In this document: positions 53,741 through 63,166 of the stretch, piece after piece
Position numbering within the stretch: position 1 is the first letter of the stretch
Layout of the letters: each line of letters opens with the position of its first letter
DNA from: Woeseiaceae bacterium
GTDB taxonomy: Bacteria > Pseudomonadota > Gammaproteobacteria > Steroidobacterales > Woeseiaceae
Assembly: GCA_021773095.1 (NCBI GenBank)
Contig: JAJFKR010000029.1
Coordinates: 117,066-181,065, forward strand
DNA: 64,000 nucleotides
Direction: 5' to 3'
Notes under the pieces: generated by a model
The model's database searches: none
What the model saw: only the letters and a program-made list of their open reading frames with translations
Told to the model about the DNA's origin: nothing
Program-made: the position numbers and the translations under genes

Positions 53741-55218
53741 TTCGACCCGCCCTCGGACTTTTCGTATCGAGCCAGCGAAATCGGTCCTGTCAGTGGCGCA
53801 AACTCCCGTTTGCGAAGTGGCTCAAGCACTTGTTTTTCGAGGTCGTCGCGGTAGAGAAGGTTATAGGTATCGAACGGGATCACCCTTTCACCGTCGGGGT
53901 GGACAATGTGTACGCAGGTCTTTCGAATTGAACGCAGATCGAAGCCCTGTGCGTCAATAAACTCGACGATCAAGACTCGAAAAATGTTCTCGTAGCCGAG
54001 TTGCTGCGGCGGCGAGCGTTCCAGCTTGTCGAGAAAATCACTCATCGCATCGGTCTGTGAGTCTACAGAGTGATGCGTCGAAAACAAGTTTAGAAAGTGT
54101 TCTCGGACAGCGGGTTCCTTTTCGTAGGTGATGGTCGCTCGGCCGCTATCGATCAGAAATTCCGGGTCCACGAGCCCGGTGAGCGGAACCAGGCCGGAAT
54201 CCAGCTTGAGTGCGTAGGCCATCGCGAGGTGATCCGGATGGCAGGGCACCGGTATAAGATCTTCAGGAGCAAAGACAGGACACTGCTCAAGGATGTTGCG
54301 GCGAATTTCCGTCAAGGTTAGCCGGTCGCGCTCGCTTTCGTAGCCGGATTCGTAACCTTCCAGACGGCCCGCCGCCTGCACGGGTTGGAACGTTACGCCA
54401 CGTACGCACGGTTGCTGAACACCGTATTCAATCAACTCGCCCAGTTCATTGTCGTTGAGTCCGCGTCGAATTGTGGCGACAAGAGTCGTGTGGATCCCAG
54501 TCTCGTTAAGGCGCTCAATGGCACGTGTGTGCGTACTGCGAAGATCAGTAGCTCTGAGTGCTTTCAGGACCTCAGGCTGAAAGGAATCGAATTGCAGGTA
54601 AATTTCCAGGCCAGGCTTGAATTCGGCAAGACGTTCGGCGAAGCCTGCTTCATTTGCGATGCGTATCCCATTGGTGTTGACCATAAGATGACCGATGGGG
54701 CGCTGTCGAACCAACTCGAGTATTTCGAAAAACTGAGGATGAATTGTCGGCTCGCCCCCGGAGATCTGGATGATGGACGGCTCACCTTCGTTGGCAACGG
54801 CCCGATCCAGCATACGCTCAATTTGCTCCAGGCTTCGGTGCGTTTGTCGCTCAGGCCCGCTGCCCGCGTAACAGGTGGGGCAACGCAGGTTACAGTTGTC
54901 CGTTATCTCTATTAGCAAGGTACAACCGTGTTGTTCGTGATCCGGACAGATTCCGCAGTCGTACGGGCAGCCGTATTTCGCCGATGTGTTCGGCGCGATC
55001 ACCTGTTCGGGAGTTTTTATGAACGTTTCTCTGGCCAATTTGTAATAGCCGATGTCGTCTGCCATCAATACTCGTTCAGGGCCGTGCGTGGGACAGCGCT
55101 TAAGCATCCACACACAGCCGTCCTGAAAAACGATTTTCGCATCAACGCGCTGCAGGCAGGTGCTGCATATCGAGGTTGTGGAATCGTAGTATTGGTAAGG
55201 TCGCAGTTTTGCAGTCAT
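53737..55218 (-). CDS. Radical SAM protein resembling tetraether synthase (Tes/MJ0619) family
   Basis: 493 residues. An N-terminal rubredoxin-like part has C18-x2-C21 and C42, then C84, C88, C91 and C99 in GCPYDCGICPDHEQHGC. The radical SAM cluster C109-x3-C113-x2-C116 (CNLRCPTC) follows, then ISGGEPTIHP and LMVNTNGIRI for SAM binding. The order rubredoxin-like motif, GCPxDCGxCPxH, then the SAM cluster is the layout I know from archaeal Tes (MJ0619), which couples lipid tails by C-C bonds, and its uncharacterised bacterial relatives. I infer lipid-chain radical chemistry. Other cysteine-rich radical SAM families cannot be excluded. Confidence 0.83.
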   Translation of the reverse strand: MTAKLRPYQYYDSTTSICSTCLQRVDAKIVFQDGCVWMLKRCPTHGPERVLMADDIGYYKLARETFIKTPEQVIAPNTSAKYGCPYDCGICPDHEQHGCTLLIEITDNCNLRCPTCYAGSGPERQTHRSLEQIERMLDRAVANEGEPSIIQISGGEPTIHPQFFEILELVRQRPIGHLMVNTNGIRIANEAGFAERLAEFKPGLEIYLQFDSFQPEVLKALRATDLRSTHTRAIERLNETGIHTTLVATIRRGLNDNELGELIEYGVQQPCVRGVTFQPVQAAGRLEGYESGYESERDRLTLTEIRRNILEQCPVFAPEDLIPVPCHPDHLAMAYALKLDSGLVPLTGLVDPEFLIDSGRATITYEKEPAVREHFLNLFSTHHSVDSQTDAMSDFLDKLERSPPQQLGYENIFRVLIVEFIDAQGFDLRSIRKTCVHIVHPDGERVIPFDTYNLLYRDDLEKQVLEPLRKREFAPLTGPISLARYEKSEGGSK

Positions 55219-55284
55219 GAGAAACCAGACCGTGGATTATCCCTATACATTACCAACATTGAATTAAAACCGTCATAGTTTGCC

Positions 55285-56172
55285 TCATGCAAATCCACCC
55301 AACTGTTTCCTGAGATCACCCAGCAGTCTTCGAAGCGTGCCCGTGATCAACACAAATTCGGCATCCTGTCTGGCCAGTGGGTCACCCTGGTCCTCGCTGT
55401 CATCATCTATGCCGAGGAAACGAAGCTTTGAGATCGTGCCGTTTTCATTGAGCACACAGCTCATGACATTGTCATATTCGATGGCAAGGTGCGTCAGTCG
55501 CATACCGTTTGCGACATGATTTCGAATGGTCTGATCGCTCAGGTCGAAGTCGGTCCAGCGAACGATCGAACCGGCATCCGCCAGATCCTGCATACGGCAT
55601 TCGCGGCCAAGCGCAAATTGTTTTGGCGCGTCGTCAAAAAATATTCCGGCGAGCAACTCTTCAACCGGCTTCATGAATTGCAGCGGACGAATATTCAGGC
55701 CATCAATCGCCGCCTGTAATCTCCGGACTACGCGTTCCGCGGCAGAATCCTGCAAAGCATCGATACCAAGCACTTTTTCTTTCAAGTCGATATAGGCCCA
55801 GATTCGGTCCGACTTGAGCAAGGCTCTCGGCATTAGCTCATCGCGCGCTTCGGCCTTCAGTCGGCGCTTCTCGCGCGGGGTTGGTGCTTCGGACATACGT
55901 TGACGAAATTCCTCGATGCGCGATTCCAGTTCCTCATTGATTACCGAGGGTGGTAACACGCGTGATTGACTGCGCAGCCTGATAAGGTCTGCGCCGTTCA
56001 ACCGGCGGGCGGACAAATCACTATTGTCAGGATCAACCTCTACCCAGCCTGAGCTGCGTTCGGTGAGAGGACCGCAAGGTTCAAAACCTGCTGTTTCGAG
56101 GCTTGTGGATAACGCCTCTTCATTCTCTGGCCAGTTACCCTCAAGACGGTAATAACGTACATTTCGAAACAT
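55285..56172 (-). CDS. rdgC: Recombination-associated protein RdgC
   Basis: 295 residues, the normal length. MFRNVRYYRLEGNWP, RSSGWVEVD and the central PTPREKRRLKAEARDELMPRAL are RdgC signatures. It forms a ring-shaped dimer on double-stranded DNA and limits RecA loading. A single-gene unit between the radical SAM gene and a divergent LanC-like gene. Confidence 0.94.
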   Translation of the reverse strand: MFRNVRYYRLEGNWPENEEALSTSLETAGFEPCGPLTERSSGWVEVDPDNSDLSARRLNGADLIRLRSQSRVLPPSVINEELESRIEEFRQRMSEAPTPREKRRLKAEARDELMPRALLKSDRIWAYIDLKEKVLGIDALQDSAAERVVRRLQAAIDGLNIRPLQFMKPVEELLAGIFFDDAPKQFALGRECRMQDLADAGSIVRWTDFDLSDQTIRNHVANGMRLTHLAIEYDNVMSCVLNENGTISKLRFLGIDDDSEDQGDPLARQDAEFVLITGTLRRLLGDLRKQLGGFA

Positions 56173-56277
56173 AGTGAATCATTCGCGATTGACGGGGCCG
56201 CGCAGTATCCGCATTTATCAGCGCAATGTCACCATTGCCATTTGCAACGAAGTTCGCCACCGGTGGTCAGATAGAAA

Positions 56278-57471
56278 ATGAAGAATAAATACACCCTGCT
56301 ATTGGCCGCATTAATGCTGTCACAGTTCGTGTTTTTCGGAGTGGCTCGCGCAGCCGAAGCGGAGAAAGTATTACTCCTGGCGGAGGATGTTGGTCGCTGG
56401 ATATCCGGAGCGGCTATTTTGAACGCTTCCGGGCGTGGCTGGCCGGACGACGCACTTGCACCAGAGCACACGGGTTACGATCTTGCCTCGGGCGTCGCTG
56501 GCAAAGTGGTCTATTTCGCGGCCTTGTACAAAGCGACCGGCAAGGACGAGTATCTTCTCGAAGCGAAACAGGGCGCGGACTTTCTGATTTCAGTTATCGA
56601 CGATCCGGCACAATTCGACGGCGATCATCGACGGGCGAGTTTGTACACGGGACTGGCTGGAGTTGGCGTTGCTTTTCTTCACGTGCGAGAGGTAGAGCCA
56701 AAATACGCAGCCGCTTTGCGACGGGTACTCGACATTCTCGATGACTGGAGCGTTAGCGATAAGGACGGCACACATTGGAGCGAACGATTTAACGATCTGA
56801 TCTATGGGGATGCTGGCACCGTGCTTTTCCTTACGCAGTTGTCGAAGCTTGCGGGCTACTCACGTGCTGGCGAACTGGCGCAACAGGGCGGCCATTTTCT
56901 TCTTACCCAGGCGATTAGGGAAGGCGATAAAAGCCGTTGGTTGTTTCGGCGTGACAAGGAGTTCAACCTGCCGAATTTTTCACACGGCACGGCTGGCGTT
57001 GCCTATGTTCTTGCGACGGCAGGTTCACAATTAGACGATGCGGATCTGCGGTACGGTGCACGTGCGGGCTTCAATTACGTCCGGTCGATTGCGAGGACAG
57101 CGGATAGTCGACTGCACATTCCTTATGGTTGGGGTTCGGATCAGTGGCAGGGGCTGTACGAGTTTGGGTGGGCGCACGGCCTGACTGGAAGCTCTCTGAT
57201 GTTTCTCCGAATGCAGCAAGCCAATATCAACGCAGATCAGGCGACAAACCTGCTGGCACTGTCTCGTAGGACCTTGGCCAGCATTAATTTGCCTGGCGCC
57301 GTCGCCGAACCATTCGCAGAACCGTCAACGCCACTGGATTATCGGTTCGGGCGTGCCGCTTACACCGGAGTTTTTCACGGTGCGGCGGGAATCGGTCTCG
57401 CTTTGCTCAACATGCACACCAGCATGACGGGGCGGTCTCCGTACGCGGAAATGCCGGATAGCCCGTTTTGA
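56278..57471 (+). CDS. Exported LanC-like protein without zinc-binding cysteines
   Basis: 397 residues. Signal peptide (LLLAALMLSQFVFFGVARA), then an alpha/alpha barrel with repeated LanC-type GxxG loops: LYTGLAGVGVAFL (about 122), LIYGDAGTVLFL (about 175), FSHGTAGVAYVL (about 233), GWAHGLTGSSLMFL (about 297) and VFHGAAGIGLALL (about 363). LanC cyclases bind zinc through Cys in WCYG and CHG; here these read WAHG and VFHG, so both cysteines are gone while the His remains. It is therefore not a lanthionine cyclase in the known sense, and it is exported. Possibly a glycoside-active barrel. No peptide precursor is visible nearby. Confidence 0.83.
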   Translation: MKNKYTLLLAALMLSQFVFFGVARAAEAEKVLLLAEDVGRWISGAAILNASGRGWPDDALAPEHTGYDLASGVAGKVVYFAALYKATGKDEYLLEAKQGADFLISVIDDPAQFDGDHRRASLYTGLAGVGVAFLHVREVEPKYAAALRRVLDILDDWSVSDKDGTHWSERFNDLIYGDAGTVLFLTQLSKLAGYSRAGELAQQGGHFLLTQAIREGDKSRWLFRRDKEFNLPNFSHGTAGVAYVLATAGSQLDDADLRYGARAGFNYVRSIARTADSRLHIPYGWGSDQWQGLYEFGWAHGLTGSSLMFLRMQQANINADQATNLLALSRRTLASINLPGAVAEPFAEPSTPLDYRFGRAAYTGVFHGAAGIGLALLNMHTSMTGRSPYAEMPDSPF

Positions 57472-57474
57472 TGA

Positions 57475-58971
57475 TTACTGGTTAATTATTGCAATCACCG
57501 CAGGGTGGTCGGCCGGGTAACGGTTCGCCCGAAAAAACATGTGTGGACCTTCGGCACCGTCGTCGTATTCGTATTCCCAGACGATTTCACCTTCAGGTGT
57601 CACTTCACGCACGCGCGCCTTCGCCCCGTGATTAACCAGTGTATTGCCGTTGGCCAGGCGCTGTGCCCCTGAGATAAACCAGGAAAAGAAAATATCTTCG
57701 TCGGTCGGAGCGTATTCCCAGGCGAGATCGGCGGGACCGTAAGGATTGTCACCGTCGAGTAGGTATGACCCGTCCTCGTTCAATGGCGTCGCAAATTCAA
57801 CGACACTGCTGTGCGGCCGCACCTTGCCATCGCCGTTGTTGAAAATCATCACATTTCCGGCGCCGGGCAGGCCAGTTCTGATCCACTGAACGTCGTGTTG
57901 ATTGAAGAGCTGGCGATCTTCGGCCGTGCCGCGATCGTAGTTTTCCGGATTGCCCCAGCGGTAGATAAAATCACCGGCGTCGCCCTGGGCTTCGAACGAC
58001 GTTGTATTGTGGTCGATGACGTAAATTTCGCTCAGGTAGTTCGACGAAAAAATGATCTGATCAAGTTCTGCGTTGTAGTCGAGTGCGTTTACGTGCGTCC
58101 AGTCATCACTCACAGTGCCGTCCCTGTTGAGGCGCATCGTGTTGAGGTCGAGTTTACTTGTGTTGTCAGCGACCACACCGTAGTTGGGTTTTCCTGCATC
58201 GAAATCCTGGACTACGTGATTTCGCATACTCCACTCCCAGACAATTTCCGCCGTCAACGGATTGACTTCGATGATGCCGTCGAACCAGAAGTTGCCGTTT
58301 TCGGCGACGTGCTCAGGATTGCGGCCAAGTGCAATCGCCTGCGCAACCGATATATTTTCCCAGACGATTGCAAGGACGTTTCCGTTTGGAAGTTTTACAG
58401 CGTCGTGATGATGGATGTAGTCATCAGTTTCAAGACGTAGCCGCCAGTTCAGCGAACCGTCGGCAGCGTACTCCTCAAGACAGCCACGATTACCACCGCC
58501 ATCCTGGAATGTGTCCGTGTACAGGTTGCTGGACGACAGGCGACTGCCATCAGACTGTAACTGGGTAAACCCGTAGTAGTCGTTCTCAAATTCCGCAACG
58601 ACTTCTTTGTCGTTGTTGATGAGGTAGGCGGGTTTTCGGTAGCCGGGCTCAACCAACAAAAAGCCGGGTGATACACGCTCGACATCGGTCTCTGCGACCG
58701 GTCTCCCGGCGCCAACCGCCTGCCACTTGGCCAGCATTTCCGGCATTTCAACGATTTCTTCGTCAGGCACGTTCGCAAATCCCGGAGGAGGTGCGGACGT
58801 CATCGCAACGCCGCAGTCGGTACTAACCGGTTTTCTGGATATATAAAGTGGCGCAGCCGGTTCGGATGCTGCTGCCGGCGCATCGTTTGCAGCGGGGGCG
58901 CAGGCATACAGGCCAACCGTTGCACTTATCAGCAGCGCGAGCGCCGCAGAGCTGAATCTGACATCAAACAT
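57475..58971 (-). CDS. Arylsulfotransferase (ASST)-like lipoprotein
   Basis: 498 residues. Signal with lipobox TVGLYAC, then a beta-propeller of the PAPS-independent aryl-sulfate sulfotransferase family: IHHHDAVKLPNGNVLAIVWE, THVNALDYNAELDQIIFSS, FNQHDVQWI and RLANGNTLVNHG. ASST transfers sulfate between phenolic esters through a His; several conserved His are present. It is convergent with the LanC-like gene, 3 bp apart. The product of cytoplasmic sulfotransferases elsewhere in the window is not obviously linked. Confidence 0.83.
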   Translation of the reverse strand: MFDVRFSSAALALLISATVGLYACAPAANDAPAAASEPAAPLYISRKPVSTDCGVAMTSAPPPGFANVPDEEIVEMPEMLAKWQAVGAGRPVAETDVERVSPGFLLVEPGYRKPAYLINNDKEVVAEFENDYYGFTQLQSDGSRLSSSNLYTDTFQDGGGNRGCLEEYAADGSLNWRLRLETDDYIHHHDAVKLPNGNVLAIVWENISVAQAIALGRNPEHVAENGNFWFDGIIEVNPLTAEIVWEWSMRNHVVQDFDAGKPNYGVVADNTSKLDLNTMRLNRDGTVSDDWTHVNALDYNAELDQIIFSSNYLSEIYVIDHNTTSFEAQGDAGDFIYRWGNPENYDRGTAEDRQLFNQHDVQWIRTGLPGAGNVMIFNNGDGKVRPHSSVVEFATPLNEDGSYLLDGDNPYGPADLAWEYAPTDEDIFFSWFISGAQRLANGNTLVNHGAKARVREVTPEGEIVWEYEYDDGAEGPHMFFRANRYPADHPAVIAIINQ

Positions 58972-59137
58972 GTTAATCCCCTGTCGGTCTCTTGTGACCG
59001 GAAATATCGATGATATTTAATTCTTGTAATTTTTTTCGATATTACAGGATACGGGTTGAGCATTCACGCCAAAAGAGCGTTCGAAGTCTGGCAGTGCCTG
59101 ATACAGTCAGCTCCCGACTCTGACAGAAGCATCGATT

Positions 59138-60835
59138 TTGACTTCCCCCAATGGTAAGCCCAAACCCGTGACCACAACGTTTCGGGGCATGAAAATCGCC
59201 GAACCGTTGCTGGCAGCACTGGACGAGATTGGCTACGAAACACCTTCGCCAATTCAGGCGCAGGCAATTCCGCATCTGTTGAAAGGCCTGGATCTACTGG
59301 GCCATGCGCCAACCGGCACCGGCAAGACTGCGGCATTCGCGCTGCCGTTGCTTTCTCGCCTTGATATGCAGGCCAAGAATGTCCAGATAATGACGTTAAC
59401 GCCGACGCGTGAGCTCGCGATCCAGGTGGCGGAAGCCTATCAACGCTATGCACACCATATAAAAGGGTTTCACGTTCTGCCGATCTATGGTGGCCAGGAA
59501 TATTCGGGACAGCTTCGGCAGTTGAGGCGGGGCGTGCAGGTTGTAGTCGGAACGCCCGGGCGGGTTATGGATCATATGCGAAAGGGCACGTTGAAACTCG
59601 GCGGCTTGCAGGCACTCGTTCTCGATGAAGCCGACGAGATGCTTCGCATGGGTTTCATCGATGAAGTCGAATGGATTCTGGATCAGACGCCGAAGAATCG
59701 TCAGATGGCGTTATTCTCGGCAACGATGCCCAAAGAGATCGAGCGCATCGCGCGGCGACACCTGAATAAGCCGCAAGAAGTTTCGATCAAGACCCGGACT
59801 GCGACGGCTGAAACGATTCGTCAACGGTACTGGCAGGTGAGCGGGCTACACAAACTGGATGCGTTGACTCGTATTCTTGAAGTCGAAACTTTCGATGCCA
59901 TTCTCATGTTTGTGCGCACCAAGACCGCAACAACAGAACTTGCCGAGAAACTCGAAGCCCGAGGCTATGCTGCTGCCGCTATGAACGGTGACATGGCACA
60001 AGCGCATCGTGAGCAAACTGTAGAGCGATTGAAACGCGGCTCATTGGATATTCTTGTCGCAACGGATGTTGCCGCGCGTGGGTTGGATGTGAATCGAATC
60101 AGCCACGTTGTTAATTACGACATTCCTTATGACACGGAGGCGTATATCCATCGAATCGGCCGGACAGGGCGTGCGGGTCGATCAGGAGAGGCGATTCTTT
60201 TTGTGGCACCGCGTGAGCGGCGCATGCTCGCCGCGATAGAGCGGGCCACGCGACAGAAGATTTCACGACTGGAGTTACCAACAACCGAGACCGTCAACAA
60301 CAAACGTATCGCGGACTTCAAACAAAAGATCAGCGACACGCTCGCGGGCGGCGAGATGGCTTTCATGCAAAATCTGGTGGAGCAATATCGCAACGAACAC
60401 GATGTACCGGCACTGGATATCGCTGCTGCTTTGGCGAAAATGTCGATTGGTGACAAGCCGTTGTTGCTAAGTCCGGACAAGGAACGACCACCGCGCCGGA
60501 GTGACGACGTACCGCCAAAACGCGGCAAGAAACGTCGAGACAAATCGTCAACGGAGCCGGACTCCGACAAAGAGCGCTACCGAATTGAAGTGGGGCATGA
60601 GCACGGCGTGAAGCCCGGCAATATTGTCGGCGCTATTGCAAATGAAGCTGGGCTAGCCGGTGAGCATATCGGTCACATCTCGATTGAAAAAAATTACAGT
60701 CTCGTCGACTTGCCGGTGGGCATGCCGAAAGATATTTTCATGGATCTTAAGAAGGTCCGGGTCTGCGGCAGACCAATGAAAATCGCTCTGCACGGAAAAC
60801 CGGTCAATAAGGCGCATAAGAGAAAGAAGAAATAG
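59138..60835 (+). CDS. deaD: DEAD-box RNA helicase with DbpA-type RNA-binding tail (DeaD/CsdA-like)
   Basis: 565 residues from TTG; GTG at 59168 is an alternative. Q-motif YETPSPIQAQAIPHLL, motif I APTGTGKTAAFALPLL, DEADEMLRMGF, SAT and HRIGRTGRAGRSGEA are complete. A basic linker (about 445-490) precedes a C-terminal RRM-like DbpA domain (RIEVGHEHGVKPGNIVGAI). Likely acts in ribosome assembly or mRNA turnover, often cold-induced. The AT-rich gap 58972-59137 holds its promoter and that of the divergent ASST gene. Confidence 0.93.
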   Translation: MTSPNGKPKPVTTTFRGMKIAEPLLAALDEIGYETPSPIQAQAIPHLLKGLDLLGHAPTGTGKTAAFALPLLSRLDMQAKNVQIMTLTPTRELAIQVAEAYQRYAHHIKGFHVLPIYGGQEYSGQLRQLRRGVQVVVGTPGRVMDHMRKGTLKLGGLQALVLDEADEMLRMGFIDEVEWILDQTPKNRQMALFSATMPKEIERIARRHLNKPQEVSIKTRTATAETIRQRYWQVSGLHKLDALTRILEVETFDAILMFVRTKTATTELAEKLEARGYAAAAMNGDMAQAHREQTVERLKRGSLDILVATDVAARGLDVNRISHVVNYDIPYDTEAYIHRIGRTGRAGRSGEAILFVAPRERRMLAAIERATRQKISRLELPTTETVNNKRIADFKQKISDTLAGGEMAFMQNLVEQYRNEHDVPALDIAAALAKMSIGDKPLLLSPDKERPPRRSDDVPPKRGKKRRDKSSTEPDSDKERYRIEVGHEHGVKPGNIVGAIANEAGLAGEHIGHISIEKNYSLVDLPVGMPKDIFMDLKKVRVCGRPMKIALHGKPVNKAHKRKKK

Positions 60836-60836
60836 C

Positions 60837-61580
60837 GTGCACCCAACCAAACCCGTCCTATACATATTTGCGATCTCCCACTTTTGCGAGAAAGCACGGT
60901 GGGCGCTCGACTGGCTCGAGGTCGACTACGAGCTGCGTCACGTTGCACCGGGAGAGCACAGGGAAATCGCCAGAAGACTCGGTGCGCCGCACACATCCGT
61001 GCCCTATCTGTCACTTGACGGCCAGGTGATTCAGGGCTCTGCCGATATTGTTAGCTGGGCGGAAAAAGCGTCACCAACTAATAGATCTCTGACACCGAAT
61101 GATGATACGTGCGAAGAAATAGAAAAGCGGATCGACGATATTGCCGGTGTGCATGTTCGCAGGTTTTATTATTCTGAAGCGCTGGTTGATCACCCATCGA
61201 CGGTTCGACCCATATTTACCCGCGATCTACCGTGGCTCAAGAAGCTAACGATTGGCCTCGCGTGGGGAAAGATTCGCAAGATAATGATTTCGCGTATGGA
61301 TCTCGGAGCTTCGCAGGGTGAGGAATCGAAGGGCATCGTAGATAAAGAGCTGACGTGGATCGACGACTTGCTGGAAGACGGTAGAAGCTATCTGGCAGGC
61401 GATGAGTTTTCGCGCGCCGATATTGCAGTAGCAAGCATTCTGGCACCGTTGGCCGTACCACCCGAACACCCCGTTTATTATAGATTGCAGCACCCACCCA
61501 GACTGACTCAGGAGTTATCACACTGGGAGGGGCGCCCCTCCTTCAGATGGGTGCGTGAGATTTACGCGAAGCACCGATAG
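60837..61580 (+). CDS. Glutathione S-transferase family protein
   Basis: 247 residues, GTG start 1 bp after the helicase stop. Thioredoxin-like N-terminal domain (FAISHFCEKARWALDW; VPYLSLDGQVIQGSADIVSW for glutathione binding) and a helical C-terminal domain with YLAGDEFSRADIAVASIL. General detoxification or an unknown role; it sits between two RNA helicase genes. Confidence 0.88.
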   Translation: MHPTKPVLYIFAISHFCEKARWALDWLEVDYELRHVAPGEHREIARRLGAPHTSVPYLSLDGQVIQGSADIVSWAEKASPTNRSLTPNDDTCEEIEKRIDDIAGVHVRRFYYSEALVDHPSTVRPIFTRDLPWLKKLTIGLAWGKIRKIMISRMDLGASQGEESKGIVDKELTWIDDLLEDGRSYLAGDEFSRADIAVASILAPLAVPPEHPVYYRLQHPPRLTQELSHWEGRPSFRWVREIYAKHR

Positions 61581-61587
61581 CATTCTT

Positions 61588-62973
61588 GTGTCTGCCTCCA
61601 ACGACTTCGCTACTCTTAAACTGAAACCCGAGTTACTTGGCAACCTTGCGGACCTCGGCTATATGGAAATGACGCTGGTGCAGGCCGAGACACTACCGTT
61701 GTTAATCGAAGGCAAGGACGTGCTCGCCCGTGCAAAAACCGGCAGCGGTAAGACGGCGGCTTTTGGTCTGGGCCTACTAAATAAACTGGACGCGACGTCG
61801 TTCAGGTTGCAGGCATTGGTGCTTTGTCCGACACGTGAGCTTGCGGATCAGGTCGCCAAAGAGATTCGACGACTTGCGCGAGCGATTCCCAATATCAAGA
61901 TTTCGAGTGTGTGCGGCGGAGCACCGCTCCGGTCACAAACTGCTTCGCTGCAACGCAGTCCACACATCATCGTTGGCACGCCGGGGCGCGTACATAAGCA
62001 CCTGCGTAGCGGCAACATTGACCTTGGTAATTTGCAGACCTTTGTCCTCGATGAAGCGGATCGAATGCTGGACATGGGTTTCATGGATGAGCTGGACGCG
62101 ATCCTTACCTTTGTACCGGCCAGGCGACAGACACTATTGTTCAGCGCAACCTATCCGGATGCGATCGCTGAAATGAGCCGAAGAGTTCAACGTGACCCTC
62201 AGACCGTTGATGTCACCGACGATGAACAGCCGGCACAGATCACGCAAAACTGGTGTTCGGTAACACGCGAAAATCGACCGGACGAGTTAGTTCGAGTACT
62301 GCGTGCCTGGGGCGGGGCACTTAATCTTGTGTTCTGCAATACGAAAATCGATTGTGCCGAAGTTACAAATTATCTTCAGGCGAAGAACATCGTAGCCGTT
62401 GCACTGCACGGCGACCTGGATCAGGCACAGAGAAATCAGGTGTTGGTGAGATTCTCAAACCGGAGCGCAAGTGTGCTAATCGCGACTGACGTTGCGGCCC
62501 GTGGCCTCGACGTAAAAGATATCGATGCTGTGTTCAATTACGAGTTGCCACCACAAGCGGAGGTTTACGTACATCGAATTGGCAGAACGGGGCGTGCGGG
62601 CAATACCGGCGTCGCAGTGAGCCTGGTGGAAGAGTGTGAGATGTGGCGATTGATTGAAATCGAGAAGTCTTTACCCGATGCGCTGATACAACAGCGCGGC
62701 ATACCCGACGCGAAGCGCGGCGACGAAACGTTAGTACCGTTGATGACGACCATCCAGATTAGTGGTGGCCGAAAGAATAAATTACGGCCGGGTGACTTGC
62801 TAGGTGCGCTTACTGCACACGGTGGAATACCCGGCGATGCGGTCGGTTCAATAGACTTGTTTGACACGGTTGGTTATGTCGCGGTGCAGAATCAACACGT
62901 ATCAAAAGCACTGCGACATCTGAGTGATAAGCAAATAAAAGGCCGGACGTATCGCGCGCGAGTTAGAACATAG
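61588..62973 (+). CDS. dbpA: ATP-dependent RNA helicase DbpA
   Basis: 461 residues from GTG 61588; an in-frame GTG at 61555 lies inside the GST gene and is rejected. MSASNDFATLKLKPELLGNL matches the DbpA N-terminus. Motifs ARAKTGSGKTAAFGLG, DEADRMLDMGFMDEL, SAT and HRIGRTGRAGNTG follow. The C-terminal RNA-binding domain (QISGGRKNKLRPGDLLGALT) recognises hairpin 92 of 23S rRNA in E. coli DbpA, so a role in large-subunit assembly is expected. Confidence 0.94.
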   Translation: MSASNDFATLKLKPELLGNLADLGYMEMTLVQAETLPLLIEGKDVLARAKTGSGKTAAFGLGLLNKLDATSFRLQALVLCPTRELADQVAKEIRRLARAIPNIKISSVCGGAPLRSQTASLQRSPHIIVGTPGRVHKHLRSGNIDLGNLQTFVLDEADRMLDMGFMDELDAILTFVPARRQTLLFSATYPDAIAEMSRRVQRDPQTVDVTDDEQPAQITQNWCSVTRENRPDELVRVLRAWGGALNLVFCNTKIDCAEVTNYLQAKNIVAVALHGDLDQAQRNQVLVRFSNRSASVLIATDVAARGLDVKDIDAVFNYELPPQAEVYVHRIGRTGRAGNTGVAVSLVEECEMWRLIEIEKSLPDALIQQRGIPDAKRGDETLVPLMTTIQISGGRKNKLRPGDLLGALTAHGGIPGDAVGSIDLFDTVGYVAVQNQHVSKALRHLSDKQIKGRTYRARVRT

Positions 62974-63166
62974 AGGACCGATTGAATCCGCACCGTAAGC
63001 AGCCGTTCATTCAGGTTCCTGGCGACCGTCTCAGAACGGCCAGCGGACTAAACCGCTCTCGCGGTAGTTAACACGAACATTTCTACACATCGATGCTCGC
63101 AGCATGGGTCCACCTGTGTTGAGGTTGTTGTTACCACACAGCAACAAAAACACAGGAGATAGACCC
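62974..63166 (+). other. Gap between dbpA and integrase: probable end of an IS91-like element
   Basis: No gene seen. Contains a tight hairpin ACCGC-TCTC-GCGGT at 63052-63065 and a ribosome site (CAGGAG) before the integrase ATG. IS91-type elements begin with short hairpin-bearing ends, so the element boundary probably lies within this gap. The exact edge cannot be placed without the other end. Confidence 0.4.

Noticed and set aside
54385..54915. 176-codon plus-strand frame opposite the radical SAM gene
   Set aside because: Antisense to the cluster-binding region of the radical SAM gene; no independent support.
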